The notes: a model not told the origin generated them from the sequence alone. DNA of 26,301 nt from Deltaproteobacteria bacterium (GCA_018262315.1 JAGSPS010000017.1:1-26301), one strand, 5' to 3'; counted from the stretch's first letter, positions 1 to 8,515 are shown. Program-made: numbers and translations.

Positions 1-1131
1 AAGCTGGTGGTGTGCTCGGTGCTCTCGGGCAACCGCAATTTCGAGGCGCGCGTGCACGCTTCGGTGCGCGCCAACTACTTGATGTCACCGCCGCTGGTGG
101 TGGCGTACGCACTCGCGGGTCGGATGGACATCGATCTCGCGACGGAACCGCTCGGCACCGCGAGCGACGGAACGCCGGTGTTCCTGCGCGACATCTGGCC
201 GACCACGCGGGAGATCGCGGACACGGTCGGGTCGAGCGTCGGCGCGGGCCTGTTCCGCAAGACCTACGCCGACGTCTTCCGCGGCGGCGAACTGTGGCGC
301 GAGCTGCCGGTTCCGCCCGGCGAGCGCTTCGCCTGGGAACCCGCTTCGACCTACGTGCGCAAGCCGCCGTATTTCGACGGCATGCCGCGCGAGGCGCCGT
401 CGCACGTCGAAGAGATCCGCGGCGCGCGCGTGCTCGCCCGGCTCGGCGACAGCGTCACCACCGATCACATCTCGCCGGCCGGCAGCATCGGCAAGGAAAC
501 CGCGGCGGAGTCGTATCTGCTCCAGCAGGGTGTCACGAAGCGCGACTTCAACTCGTACGGGTCGCGGCGCGGCAACCACGAGGTGATGGCGCGCGGCACC
601 TTCGCGAACGTGCGACTGCGCAACCAGCTCGCGCCCGGCACCGAAGGCGGCGTCACCGTGCACATCCCGAGCGGCGATCCGATGTCGATCTTCGACGCAT
701 CCGTGCGCTACCGCGCCGAAGGCGTCCCGCTGCTGATCCTCGCCGGCAAGGAGTACGGCTCGGGATCGAGCCGCGACTGGGCCGCCAAGGGTCCCGCCCT
801 GCTCGGTGTGCGCGCGGTGATCGCGGAGAGCTACGAGCGCATCCACCGCTCGAACCTGGTCGGGATGGGCGTGCTGCCGTTGCAGTTCGAGGCGGGCGCC
901 AGCGCCGCGTCGCTCGGCCTCAGCGGTCGCGAGCGCTTCGACATCCTCGGGCTACGCGATGCGGTGGCAAGCGGCTTCGCGAACGGCCGCACGCTCACCG
1001 TGCGCGCCCGCAGCGACGAGGGCAAGGCGACCGAGTTTCCGGTGCGCGTGCGGATCGATACCCCGACCGAGATCGAGTACTACCGCCACGGCGGTATCCT
1101 GCTCTACGTGCTGCGCTCGCTGCTGGGCTGA
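1..1131 (+). CDS. acnA: Aconitate hydratase, C-terminal part (5' end cut by window)
   Basis: Aconitase A interconverts citrate and isocitrate in the TCA cycle, in the cytoplasm, using a [4Fe-4S] cluster. The frame is open from the first base, so the start and the cluster-ligand cysteine motifs lie upstream. Visible AcnA hallmarks are SVLSGNRNFEARVH at codons 6-19, then SPPLVVAYALAG, GDSVTTDHISPAGS (about nt 445-486), FNSYGSRRGNHEV, and the swivel-domain block GKEYGSGSSRDWAAKGPALL with SYERIHRSNLVGMG, which hold substrate-binding serine and arginine residues. About 376 codons are present of the roughly 900 usual for the family. The order of motifs fits AcnA rather than AcnB, whose swivel domain is N-terminal. 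No disruption is seen. Confidence 0.96.
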   Translation, partial: KLVVCSVLSGNRNFEARVHASVRANYLMSPPLVVAYALAGRMDIDLATEPLGTASDGTPVFLRDIWPTTREIADTVGSSVGAGLFRKTYADVFRGGELWRELPVPPGERFAWEPASTYVRKPPYFDGMPREAPSHVEEIRGARVLARLGDSVTTDHISPAGSIGKETAAESYLLQQGVTKRDFNSYGSRRGNHEVMARGTFANVRLRNQLAPGTEGGVTVHIPSGDPMSIFDASVRYRAEGVPLLILAGKEYGSGSSRDWAAKGPALLGVRAVIAESYERIHRSNLVGMGVLPLQFEAGASAASLGLSGRERFDILGLRDAVASGFANGRTLTVRARSDEGKATEFPVRVRIDTPTEIEYYRHGGILLYVLRSLLG

Positions 1132-1548
1132 GGGCGAAAGCTCGGAGCGCGACCGGTACCGCGAGGAAGGCGCCGTAGGAGAGCAGCGGACGGTCGCCTT
1201 CGCCATGCGCAGAGCGAAGGTTCGGGCGCCGCTTACGACGTCGCGATCGCTCTCGACGGTCGCGGCAGCTACGCGACGGCGTACTCCGATGATCGCGTCG
1301 AGGTCTACGCGCCGGAACCGGGCGCGGTGGCGCTCCGGGTTGCGGCGGGCCGCGCCATGGCGGGCCTGCGAAGATCGCGGGGCGCGTGGACGCGCCCTGG
1401 TTGACGTGGAGGTCGATCCCCCACGCGCGGCGGCTGCTGCGCAGCTCTCCGCCCTGATCCGCGAGACGGCGTCGCCACCGCGCCGATCCGGCGGACGTGG
1501 TATCCCTTGCGGCAGAGCGCAAGGGGGCGGCGCGGGAAGGAGTCGGCC
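1132..1548. other. 417-base intergenic stretch, no recognisable gene
   Basis: No frame on either strand gives a recognisable protein. On the plus strand, nt 1210-1404 is an open frame that reads like plausible protein in its middle (AAYDVAIALDGRGSY, then DDRVEVYAPEPGAVALRVAA). It has no good start, ends at TGA 1402-1404, and sits in DNA where chance open frames are common. It could be a decayed gene. The last part holds a perfect hairpin (1504-1525) and the ribosome-binding site of the next gene. Confidence 0.5.
1504..1525 (+). promoter_or_regulatory. Hairpin in the leader of the CBS-domain gene
   Basis: The arms CCCTTGCG (1504-1511) and CGCAAGGG (1518-1525) are perfect 8-bp reverse complements around the 6-nt loop GCAGAG. 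The hairpin ends 8 nt before the Shine-Dalgarno-like GGGAAGGAG (1534-1542) of the gene starting at 1549. No T-tract follows, so a leader structure is at least as likely as a terminator of upstream transcription. The structure is seen; the role is inferred. Confidence 0.4.
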
Positions 1549-1986
1549 ATGTACCTCGTTCGGCAGCTTCTCGATCGCAAGGGGCACATCGTCCACGGCG
1601 TCGGTCCCGATGCCACCGTACTCGAAGCGCTCGAAATCATGGCGAGGCACGACGTAGGTGCGCTCGTCGTGCTGGACGCGCAGGGTGAGCTGGTGGGTCT
1701 CGTCTCCGAACGCGACTACGCCCGCAAGGTAGTCCTGAAGGGCAGGGTTTCGAAGGACACACCCGTCCGTGAGATCATGGCCACCGGTGTGGTCTGTGTG
1801 AACTCGAGCCAGACGGAGCACGGCTGCATGGCGCTCATGACCAACCACCGGGTTCGTCACATCCCGGTGATCGACGACGGACGGCTCGTCGGGATCATCT
1901 CGATCGGCGACGTGGTCTCGGCGATCATCGAGGATCAGAAGTTCACCATCGAGCAGCTCGAGCACTACATCAGCGGCAGCCGTTAG
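1549..1986 (+). CDS. Two-CBS-domain protein
   Basis: A 145-aa cytoplasmic protein made almost only of two CBS domains (about residues 8-62 and 73-130). Such pairs form a Bateman module that usually binds adenine nucleotides and regulates something else. Typical signatures are VLEALEIMARHDVGALVVLD and LVGLVSERDYARKV in the first repeat, then TPVREIMATGVVCV, RHIPVIDDGRLVGIIS and IGDVV in the second. The C-terminal IEQLEHYISG tail recurs in stand-alone CBS proteins of proteobacteria. ATG 1549 is chosen because GGGAAGGAG lies 6 nt upstream; an in-frame TTG at 1507 falls inside the hairpin and is less likely. Hairpins lie on both sides, so it may be its own transcription unit. The partner protein cannot be told from context. 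Confidence 0.9.
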   Translation: MYLVRQLLDRKGHIVHGVGPDATVLEALEIMARHDVGALVVLDAQGELVGLVSERDYARKVVLKGRVSKDTPVREIMATGVVCVNSSQTEHGCMALMTNHRVRHIPVIDDGRLVGIISIGDVVSAIIEDQKFTIEQLEHYISGSR

Positions 1987-2004
1987 GAGGCGCGAGGCGC
2001 CTCC
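1986..2004 (+). terminator. Hairpin overlapping the stop of the CBS gene
   Basis: GGAGGCGC (1986-1993) and GCGCCTCC (1997-2004) form a perfect 8-bp GC-rich stem with a 3-nt GAG loop, beginning at the last base of the TAG stop. No T-run follows, so intrinsic termination would be inefficient by E. coli rules. It may instead protect the mRNA 3' end. Confidence 0.4.
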
Positions 2005-2170
2005 CGCGCGCGGATAGGTCCAGATCACGACGCAGCCCAGCGGGGAGCGAGCGCCAACGGGCAGAGCGGGCGAGCAGCAGCGAGACGAGGAGGGCGATCG
2101 AGAGAATCCGCCTCCGCCTGAGTGACGTGTGGTGAGTCGCCCTGACCGAGGCAACGGCGCTCGCGATGGC

Positions 2171-2176
2171 TAGGTT
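2171..2176 (+). promoter_or_regulatory. Candidate -10 element at leaderless distance before the aldo/keto reductase
   Basis: TAGGTT ends 6 nt before ATG 2183, so a start site about 7 nt downstream would fall on the A of the ATG. There is no Shine-Dalgarno sequence in front of this ATG and no convincing -35 at normal spacing. Confidence 0.3.
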
Positions 2177-2182
2177 CTCGAC

Positions 2183-3382
2183 ATGGACCCGATCGATCGA
2201 CGTGAGTTCCTGCGCATCGGGACGGCGGGTCTGCTCGCCACGGCCGCCGCGCCGGCTGGCGCCGCGCAGACGCCGCCTGCCATCCAGCGGCGGGCCGTGC
2301 TCGGCAAGACGGGGCTGCGCGTGCCGGACATCGGCTTCGGCTCGAGTCGCCTCGACGGCGACGAAGCCCTCGTTCAGCACGCGCTCGCGCGCGGCATCAC
2401 CTACTTCGACACCGCCGAGAGCTACACGGACGGCGCCTCCGAGACGACGCTCGGCCGGGCGCTGCGGGGTCGCCGCGACGAGGTGATCGTCGCCACCAAG
2501 ACGTCGTGCGGCGCGGCGACGACGCGCCAGCAGCTGATGCAGGCGCTCGAAGGCAGCCTGCGCCGGCTCCAGACCGATCGCGTCGAGATCTATTTCAACC
2601 ACGCGGTGAACGACCGCGCGCGGCTCCGGAACGACGAGTGGTCGGAGTTCGCCGCGCGCGCCAGGAAGGACGGCAAGATCCGCTTCACCGGGATGTCGGG
2701 ACACGGCGGCCGGCTCGTAGAGTGCCTCGACCATGCGCTCGACGACCAGCTCGTCGACGTCGTGCTGGTCGCTTACAACTTCGGCCAGGATCCCGCTTTC
2801 CATGAGCGCTTCACCAGGAGCTTCGACTTCGTTGCCATGCAGCCCGATCTGCCGCGCGTGCTGCGCAAGGCGCGCGCGCAGGGTGTCGGCGTCGTCGCGA
2901 TGAAGACGCTGCGCGGCGCGAAGCTGAACGACATGCGCCCCTTCGAAGCCGGCGGTGCGACCTTCGCGCAGGCGGCCCTGCGCTGGGTTCTGGCGAGCGC
3001 GCTCGCCGACGCGCTGATCGTGACGATGTCATCGACCGACGCGATCGACGAGTATCTGGGCGCGTCGGGCTGGACGCGCAGTGCGCGCGCCGACAGCGCG
3101 CTGCTGGCCCGCTACGAGTCGCGCAACGGCAACAGCCAGTGCCGCTACGGCTGCAGCGGGTGCGCGGGCGCCTGTCCCGCCGGCGCACCGATTGCCGACC
3201 TCCTGCGCGCGCGCATGTACGCCGAGGACTACGGCGACGCCAAGCTCGCGCGCGCGGCGTTGGCGGGGGCGGGTTCGCGCGCGACGGCGTGTCTCACTTG
3301 CAGCGACGCGCAGTGCCTGAACGCCTGTCCGCACGGATTGCCGATCGCGGAGCTGGCCTTGCGCGCGGCGCGTTTGGCTTGA
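2183..3382 (+). CDS. Tat-targeted aldo/keto reductase with two C-terminal Fe-S cysteine motifs
   Basis: A 399-aa protein. The N-terminus has a twin-arginine signal (DRREFLRIG, residues 5-13) followed by an Ala-rich segment, predicting folded export to the periplasm or membrane. The AKR barrel follows from about residue 37 with the catalytic tetrad intact: D76 and Y81 (YFDTAESY), K106 (VATKTS) and H140 (IYFNH). Beyond the barrel are two ferredoxin-like sets, C320-x3-C324-x2-C327-x3-C331-P and C370-x2-C373-x4-C378-x3-C382-P, which could each hold a [4Fe-4S] cluster. AKRs normally use soluble NADPH. Export plus clusters suggests electrons come from or go to another carrier, which is inference. 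Substrate unknown. It stands alone, convergent with the next gene. Confidence 0.9.
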   Translation: MDPIDRREFLRIGTAGLLATAAAPAGAAQTPPAIQRRAVLGKTGLRVPDIGFGSSRLDGDEALVQHALARGITYFDTAESYTDGASETTLGRALRGRRDEVIVATKTSCGAATTRQQLMQALEGSLRRLQTDRVEIYFNHAVNDRARLRNDEWSEFAARARKDGKIRFTGMSGHGGRLVECLDHALDDQLVDVVLVAYNFGQDPAFHERFTRSFDFVAMQPDLPRVLRKARAQGVGVVAMKTLRGAKLNDMRPFEAGGATFAQAALRWVLASALADALIVTMSSTDAIDEYLGASGWTRSARADSALLARYESRNGNSQCRYGCSGCAGACPAGAPIADLLRARMYAEDYGDAKLARAALAGAGSRATACLTCSDAQCLNACPHGLPIAELALRAARLA

Positions 3383-3466
3383 CGCATCGCAGCCGCCCTG
3401 AGTCGAGCGCGTACGGGGCGCTGCTGTGGGTGGCGCTGTCGAGTCACCGCCGTGCGCTGGACTAGA

Positions 3467-4993
3467 CTAATGCCCGCGTTTGATCTTCTGGAACACGGTC
3501 CGTGCTCCGAGCGTCACGTTGTTCACACCGCCGGCGGTCTCGCTCTGCGCGCCGAGGAACCACAAGCCGTCGATCGGCGTCTCGTGCGGAGCGCCGCTCT
3601 TCCCCATGACCGGCGAGACGCCGCCGAACGCGTGGTGATCGAGGTGCGTGCGCAGACGGAAATCGCCGGGCGTCATCGAGACGGTGACACGCGCATGTTT
3701 CCGCAGCCCGGGGATGACCTCCTCGGCGCGATCGAGAAGCTTGTCGGTCATCTCCTGGCGTCGCGCCTCCCAACCGCCGCGAAGTTTGTTCGGCGCGACG
3801 GTGTAGATCGTGATCGCGTGCTGTCCCGGCGGCGCCATCTCCGGTGAGTGAAACGACGGGATGTAGATCAGGAATCCATCGTTGCCCTCGTGGTACTCGC
3901 CCGCCTGGATGCGCGCGACCGCGCCCTCGAGATCGTAGGTGTGGTAGTGGTAGTCGAGGGCGCCGCTCTGATGGCGGCTCGGGTCCATGTCGACGCCCAG
4001 ATGCACCATCAACACCGACTCCATCAGCCGCAGGTCGTCGAGCTCTGCTGTGAACGACGCAGGCACCGCGTCCCGGCCGACGAGCTCGAAGAAGCACTCC
4101 CGCGCGCCGCCCGTGACGAGCACGAGGTCGGCGTCGTGAGCTTCACCGCTGGCGAGCTCGATGCCGCGCGCGCGGCCGCCGCTGATGACGACGCGGCTCA
4201 CCGGAGCGCTCGTATGCAGGTGGCCGCCGTGTTCGGTGATCACGCCGGCGACCGCACTGACGAGACGGCTGCAGCCTCCGACCACGTACTGGAACGTCGT
4301 CCGCGCTCCGATCGACGAGAGCTTCGCCGGGAGTCGCCTGTCGAACGCCGTCTCCTGGTTCACGGCCGGCACGGCCAGGCCCATGAAATCCGACGGCCGG
4401 ACGACGAGGTCCGCCAGGATGCCGAGAAACAGCGCCTTCAGCCGGTCGTCGCCGAAGAAGTGGTCCATCAGCTGCTTCGAGTTCCAGGTCTGGAACCGCT
4501 TCACGCGGCCGAACAGCCGCGCCATCCGCAGCTTGTCCGGCAGCGACCGCAGCAGGCCGGCGCCTTCGCTACGGCGCGCGAGCAGCATGAGGTCGAGCAT
4601 CGTGTCGTAGAACTCGTAGTAGCGGTCGAGCCCGTCCGCCTCGCCGGGGAAGAGTTCCTTCAGACGATCGCGGCGCCAGTACGGACCGATGTACTCGGAA
4701 GGCGGTTGTAATCGGTAATCCGGAAACACCACGCCGCGGTCAGCGCGAACGAACTCGATGCGGTCCGCACAGCCCAGCTCCGCGAGCACGCGTCCGCACG
4801 GTTCGCCCGGAGCGAATCCCTCGATCATCAGGGGGCCGAGATCCCAGGCGAAGCCGTCCTTCCGGAACGTCGTCGTGACGCCGCCGATGTGGTCCGCCTG
4901 TTCGAAGACGTCCACCTGGCAGCCGTCTCGTGCCAGGTACGCTGCGGCGGTGAGGCCCGCCATGCCCGATCCGACGACCACTGCTCGCGTCAT
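3467..4993 (-). CDS. CrtI/phytoene-desaturase-type FAD-dependent oxidoreductase
   Basis: A 508-aa protein. The N-terminal Rossmann FAD motif is VVVGSGMAGLTAAAYLARDG with the usual acidic residue in VDVFEQ, then HIGGVTTTF and the WDLGP segment typical of the phytoene desaturase/carotenoid isomerase/retinol saturase group. The C-terminal FAD-binding block reads DGLWFLGAQSETAGGVNNV. These enzymes remove, add or isomerise double bonds in isoprenoid-like substrates, but members outside carotenoid clusters have many unknown roles. No crtB, crtE or other carotenoid gene is in view, so I do not assign a substrate. ATG 4993 starts directly at the FAD motif; no longer start is needed. It diverges from the cassette at 5168. 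Confidence 0.85.
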   Translation of the reverse strand: MTRAVVVGSGMAGLTAAAYLARDGCQVDVFEQADHIGGVTTTFRKDGFAWDLGPLMIEGFAPGEPCGRVLAELGCADRIEFVRADRGVVFPDYRLQPPSEYIGPYWRRDRLKELFPGEADGLDRYYEFYDTMLDLMLLARRSEGAGLLRSLPDKLRMARLFGRVKRFQTWNSKQLMDHFFGDDRLKALFLGILADLVVRPSDFMGLAVPAVNQETAFDRRLPAKLSSIGARTTFQYVVGGCSRLVSAVAGVITEHGGHLHTSAPVSRVVISGGRARGIELASGEAHDADLVLVTGGARECFFELVGRDAVPASFTAELDDLRLMESVLMVHLGVDMDPSRHQSGALDYHYHTYDLEGAVARIQAGEYHEGNDGFLIYIPSFHSPEMAPPGQHAITIYTVAPNKLRGGWEARRQEMTDKLLDRAEEVIPGLRKHARVTVSMTPGDFRLRTHLDHHAFGGVSPVMGKSGAPHETPIDGLWFLGAQSETAGGVNNVTLGARTVFQKIKRGH

Positions 4994-5053
4994 GCTGCTT
5001 CTCGCCCCGCCGATGTCGCAGGCGCGGGCTCCGCGACCGACTCGATCCCAGCA

Positions 5054-5059
5054 AGTCTA
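5054..5059 (-). promoter_or_regulatory. Candidate -10 element for the CrtI-type oxidoreductase
   Basis: On the minus strand these bases read TAGACT (4 of 6 to the sigma-70 consensus), which would give a leader of about 50 nt to ATG 4993. The -35 region (TTCGGG, 17 nt upstream) is a poor match, so this is tentative. Confidence 0.25.
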
Positions 5060-5127
5060 CATCGCCTGCGTGGAGTCCCGAAGCTGAGAGAGATCTCCCC
5101 GACACCATCGTGCGAAAGCCGCTGATC

Positions 5128-5157
5128 TTGCGGATTGCACCCTTTTCGCCGTAGCGT
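5128..5157 (+). promoter_or_regulatory. Candidate promoter of the catabolic cassette
   Basis: TTGCGG (5128-5133) and TAGCGT (5152-5157) are separated by 18 nt. A start 7 nt downstream of the hexamer would leave only about 4 nt before ATG 5168, i.e. a nearly leaderless transcript. There is no Shine-Dalgarno sequence before that ATG, which fits. Matches to consensus are partial. Confidence 0.3.
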
Positions 5158-5167
5158 GCGCGTCCTG

Positions 5168-7072
5168 ATGGCGCTCCAAACGGAGGACAACGATACGGTC
5201 CGTAGCGCGCGCCTCTCGCGTGCGCAGGCAGTTGCCGCCGCCGGGGGCATCGAAGAGGCCCTGGCGGGAGGGACTCTTCTCCCGATCGACGATCTCACGC
5301 TGGCTGAGGCGATCGTACTGGGACTGGTTCGCCAGGGGGTGCGCACGTTTCTCTGCGTGCTCGGTCACGGCTCGACGGAGATCGGCGAGGTCCTGCGCGT
5401 CTACGAAACGGCAGGCGTGATCCGCAGCTGCGGGGTGCGCCACGAAGTCGAGGCTGCCCACGCGGCCACCGCGTTGCGCTGGGTGACGGGCGAGAAGGCG
5501 GCCGTGGTGACCTCCATCGGCCCCGGCGCATTACAGGCGATGGCCGGTTCGCTCGCCTCCGCGAGCGACGGCATCGGGGTCTGGCATCTGTATGGGGACG
5601 AGACCTCGGAGGACGAGGGTCCCAACATGCAGCAGATCCCCAAACACGAGCAGCAACTCTATCTGCGCTTGTGCGCGACGATGGGCGAAGCGTACTGCCT
5701 GCACACCCCGGCTGCGGTTGGTGCCGCCCTGCGCCGTGGGTTGGTCACCGTCGACCATCCGCACCGCGCGGGCCCGTTCTATCTCCTCCTGCCCCTGAAT
5801 ACCCAACCGGCTGTGCTGCACGGCTTCAATCTGGATGAGCTTCCTCGCGGAACACTGCCGCGACTGGGCGCTGCCGTCGATGACGGCGCCTATGCCGGTG
5901 CTGCGGCGAGGTTGCACGCGGCGCAGCGCGTCGTCGTGAAGATTGGCGGCGGCGCTCGCGCTGCCGGGCCTGAACTATTGGAGTTTCTGGACGCGGTGGA
6001 CGGCGTCGCGGTCACGAGTCCGCTCGTCTCCGGTGTCATCCCCTACGATCACCCGCGCAACATGACCGTTGGTGGGTCGAAGGGTTCGATCAGTGGGAAC
6101 TTTGCGATGGACGAGGCGGACCTGCTGGTCGCCGTGGGCACACGCTTCGTCTGCCAGTCGGACTGTTCCCGCACCGGCTATCCGCACGTGCAGCACGTGG
6201 TGAACATCAACTCTGATCTCCGCACTGCGTTGCACTACAGCCACACGACCGCACTCGTGGGGGATGCGGCGCTGACGCTGCGGCGACTGATTGCTGCGCT
6301 GCACGCCGAAGGACGCGGGAAGAAACGCGGCGAATCGGAGTGGTGGCGGCAGTGTCGCGAGCAGCGCCGGCGCTGGGATGCGTTCAAAGCAGAACGCTAC
6401 GCGCAGCCCCGCCTCCACGACCCCGTATGGGGGGGCCGCGTGCTCACCCAACCCGCAGCCATCAAGACCGCCACCGATTGGGCCCGCGCGCGGGACGTCG
6501 TGACCTTCTTCGACGCCGGCGACGTGCAGGCAAACGGTTTCCAAGTCGTCGAGGATGATCGCCTGGGCCGCACGTTCACCGAAACCGGTGCCAGCTACAT
6601 GGGATTTGCCGTGTCGGCGCTCCTCGCGACCGCTCTGGCGTCGCAGCCGTTCTATGGCTTGGCGATCTCGGGAGACGGGTCGTTCACGATGAACCCACAG
6701 ATCCTCCTGGATGGCGTCACGCACGGTGCTCGCGGCTGCATTCTGCTGCTCGACAACCGGCGCATGGGCGCCATCTCCGGACTGCAAGAAGCGCAGTATG
6801 GAGCGGCCTACACCACCGCCGATGGACTTGCCGTCGACTACGTCGCCTGGGCGCGCGCGGTGAACGGCGTGGCCGCGTTTGATGGGGGTCGCAGTGCGGA
6901 GTCCCTGCGCGCCGCGCTCGAGCAAGCGCGCGCCCACGGAGGCTTGTCGCTGATCCACCTGCCGGTCTACTACGGTCCCGATCCGCTCGGCGGCATGGGC
7001 GCACATGGCCGCTGGAATGTCGGCAGCTGGGTCGAGGACACGCAAGCGCTCCGACACCGGATTGGGTTATGA
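5168..7072 (+). CDS. ThDP-dependent enzyme of the acetolactate synthase / decarboxylase family
   Basis: A 634-aa protein with the fold order of acetolactate-synthase-type enzymes. The N-terminal PYR domain (about residues 40-200) has the activating glutamate in VRHEVEAAHAA (about residue 93). A central domain follows. The C-terminal PP domain has the ThDP/Mg motif: ISGDGSF near residue 500 and the closing asparagine in LLLDN about 28 residues later. Family members decarboxylate or ligate 2-keto acids; IolD, which hydrolyses a cyclic dione, is a relative of similar length. Its stop overlaps the start of an aldehyde dehydrogenase (ATGA, 7069-7072), so an aldehyde product is plausible. I choose ATG 5168; an in-frame TTG at 5135 would add 11 residues. 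No small AHAS subunit is present, which argues against valine/isoleucine synthesis. Confidence 0.85.
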   Translation: MALQTEDNDTVRSARLSRAQAVAAAGGIEEALAGGTLLPIDDLTLAEAIVLGLVRQGVRTFLCVLGHGSTEIGEVLRVYETAGVIRSCGVRHEVEAAHAATALRWVTGEKAAVVTSIGPGALQAMAGSLASASDGIGVWHLYGDETSEDEGPNMQQIPKHEQQLYLRLCATMGEAYCLHTPAAVGAALRRGLVTVDHPHRAGPFYLLLPLNTQPAVLHGFNLDELPRGTLPRLGAAVDDGAYAGAAARLHAAQRVVVKIGGGARAAGPELLEFLDAVDGVAVTSPLVSGVIPYDHPRNMTVGGSKGSISGNFAMDEADLLVAVGTRFVCQSDCSRTGYPHVQHVVNINSDLRTALHYSHTTALVGDAALTLRRLIAALHAEGRGKKRGESEWWRQCREQRRRWDAFKAERYAQPRLHDPVWGGRVLTQPAAIKTATDWARARDVVTFFDAGDVQANGFQVVEDDRLGRTFTETGASYMGFAVSALLATALASQPFYGLAISGDGSFTMNPQILLDGVTHGARGCILLLDNRRMGAISGLQEAQYGAAYTTADGLAVDYVAWARAVNGVAAFDGGRSAESLRAALEQARAHGGLSLIHLPVYYGPDPLGGMGAHGRWNVGSWVEDTQALRHRIGL

Positions 7073-8514
7073 CGCAGCACCCTGTTCCGCACGACTTGTA
7101 CATTGGCGGCAGTTGGCTGCCGGCTTCCGACGGCGGCCGCTTCGATGTGATCAATCCTGCGACGGAAGAGGGGATCGACTCCGTTCCCATGGCGACCGCT
7201 GCAGATCTCGATCACGCCCTGGCTGCGGCCGACGACGCGTGGCGGAAATGGCGCGAAGTCGATGCGTGGACCCGCAGTGCTGCGTTGCGCCGCGTCGCGC
7301 AGGTGGTGCGTGAGCGGGCCGATGCCATTGCCGGGGTGGTCACCGAGGAGCAGGGCAAACCCCTCGTGGAGGCCAGGGGGGAGATCGGGGCGGCAGCCGA
7401 TCAGTTCGACTGGTACGCGGACGAAGCCCGCCGCATCTACGGACGCGTGATCGATGGCCACTCGACGGCGCACCGGCTGCTCGTGCTGCAGCAGCCGATC
7501 GGGCCGGTCGCCGCGTTTACGCCGTGGAACTTTCCCGCTTTGCTGCCGGCCCGCAAGCTGGCGCCGGCGATCGCGGCTGGCTGCTCGATCATCCTGAAAC
7601 CTGCGGAGGAGGCTCCGCGCACCGCGTTGTGCCTGGCAGCGGCATGCCACGAAGCCGGGATTCCGGCCGGCGTGGTCAACGTGGTCACCGGCGACCCGGC
7701 TCAGATCAGCCGCCACCTGATCGCTTCGAGTGTCATCCGCAAGGTCAGTCTCACCGGGTCCGTCGCTGTGGGCCAGGAGATCCTGAAACGATGCGCAGAC
7801 GGGATCAAGTCGGTGTCGATGGAACTCGGCGGACATTCCCCGGTGCTGGTCTTCGAGGACGCCGAAGTCGAAGCGGCGGCCGAGCTGGCCGCTCGCGGCA
7901 AGTTCCGCAACAACGGCCAGGTCTGCATCGCGGCCAGCCGGTTCTTCGTGCAGGAATCCATTGCCAAGCGCTTCGTCGACCGTTTCGTCGAGGTCGCCAA
8001 GGCGCTCCAGATTGGCGACGGTCGGGAAGCGTCCACCGAGATCGGGCCGCTGGCCAACCGCCGGCGCCTGCAGACCACGGAATCTCTCGTGCAGGACGCC
8101 TGCGCCAAAGGCGCCGTGCTCTGCTGCGGCGGCCGGCGCCCGCCCGGGTTTGCTCGCGGCTTCTACTTCGAACCGACGGTGCTCACCCATGTAAACGCGT
8201 CGATGCGAATCATGTCGGAAGAGCCATTCTGCCCGGTGGCACCGATCGCGACCTTCGCCAACTTCGATGATGCCATCGAACAGGCCAACGCCACGGAGTA
8301 CGGCCTGGCCGGCTATGTGTTCACACAGAATACCCGTACCGCCTTCCTGGCCGCCGAACGACTCGACGTCGGGATGGTTGGCGTCAATGACCTGGCGATT
8401 GCGGCGGCCGAGATTCCCTTCGGCGGCGTCAAGCGATCCGGCTTCGGCCGCGAGGGCGGCGCGGAGGGAATCGAATGGTATACGGTGACCAAGTACGTGA
8501 AGATTCGATTGTAG
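7069..8514 (+). CDS. NAD(P)-dependent aldehyde dehydrogenase, succinate-semialdehyde / ketoglutarate-semialdehyde dehydrogenase type
   Basis: A 481-aa class I ALDH that oxidises an aldehyde to a carboxylate. Catalytic residues are present at family spacing: general base E252 (SMELGGHSP) and nucleophile C286 (NGQVCIAASRF). Also seen are TPWNFP, ILKPAEEAP (cofactor lysine), SLTGSVAVG and the C-terminal IPFGGVKRSGFGREGG. EEQGKPLVEARGEI and the C-terminus resemble GabD and the 2-oxoglutarate-semialdehyde dehydrogenases of pentose oxidation, so the substrate is probably a short semialdehyde or hydroxy-aldehyde. The ATGA overlap with the ThDP enzyme indicates translational coupling and joint function. 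The substrate cannot be fixed from sequence. Confidence 0.93.
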   Translation: MTQHPVPHDLYIGGSWLPASDGGRFDVINPATEEGIDSVPMATAADLDHALAAADDAWRKWREVDAWTRSAALRRVAQVVRERADAIAGVVTEEQGKPLVEARGEIGAAADQFDWYADEARRIYGRVIDGHSTAHRLLVLQQPIGPVAAFTPWNFPALLPARKLAPAIAAGCSIILKPAEEAPRTALCLAAACHEAGIPAGVVNVVTGDPAQISRHLIASSVIRKVSLTGSVAVGQEILKRCADGIKSVSMELGGHSPVLVFEDAEVEAAAELAARGKFRNNGQVCIAASRFFVQESIAKRFVDRFVEVAKALQIGDGREASTEIGPLANRRRLQTTESLVQDACAKGAVLCCGGRRPPGFARGFYFEPTVLTHVNASMRIMSEEPFCPVAPIATFANFDDAIEQANATEYGLAGYVFTQNTRTAFLAAERLDVGMVGVNDLAIAAAEIPFGGVKRSGFGREGGAEGIEWYTVTKYVKIRL

Positions 8515-8515
8515 A

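Noticed and set aside
1970..2154. Minus-strand peptide with a hydrophobic segment (ILSIALLVSLLLARS) in the gap after the CBS gene
   Set aside because: No start codon or SD is evident and it runs into the CBS coding region and hairpin. Too weak to call a gene.
3848..4711. Plus-strand open frame opposite the CrtI-type oxidoreductase
   Set aside because: Antisense shadow: no recognisable motif, while the minus strand has FAD motifs at both ends.
3467..4993. Carotenoid biosynthesis locus
   Set aside because: Only one CrtI-like gene is present, and the family has many non-carotenoid members.
5168..7072. Naming the ThDP enzyme IolD or IlvB
   Set aside because: Length and motifs fit the superfamily, but no inositol genes and no AHAS small subunit are nearby. 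I could not see IolD-specific signatures, so only the family is given.
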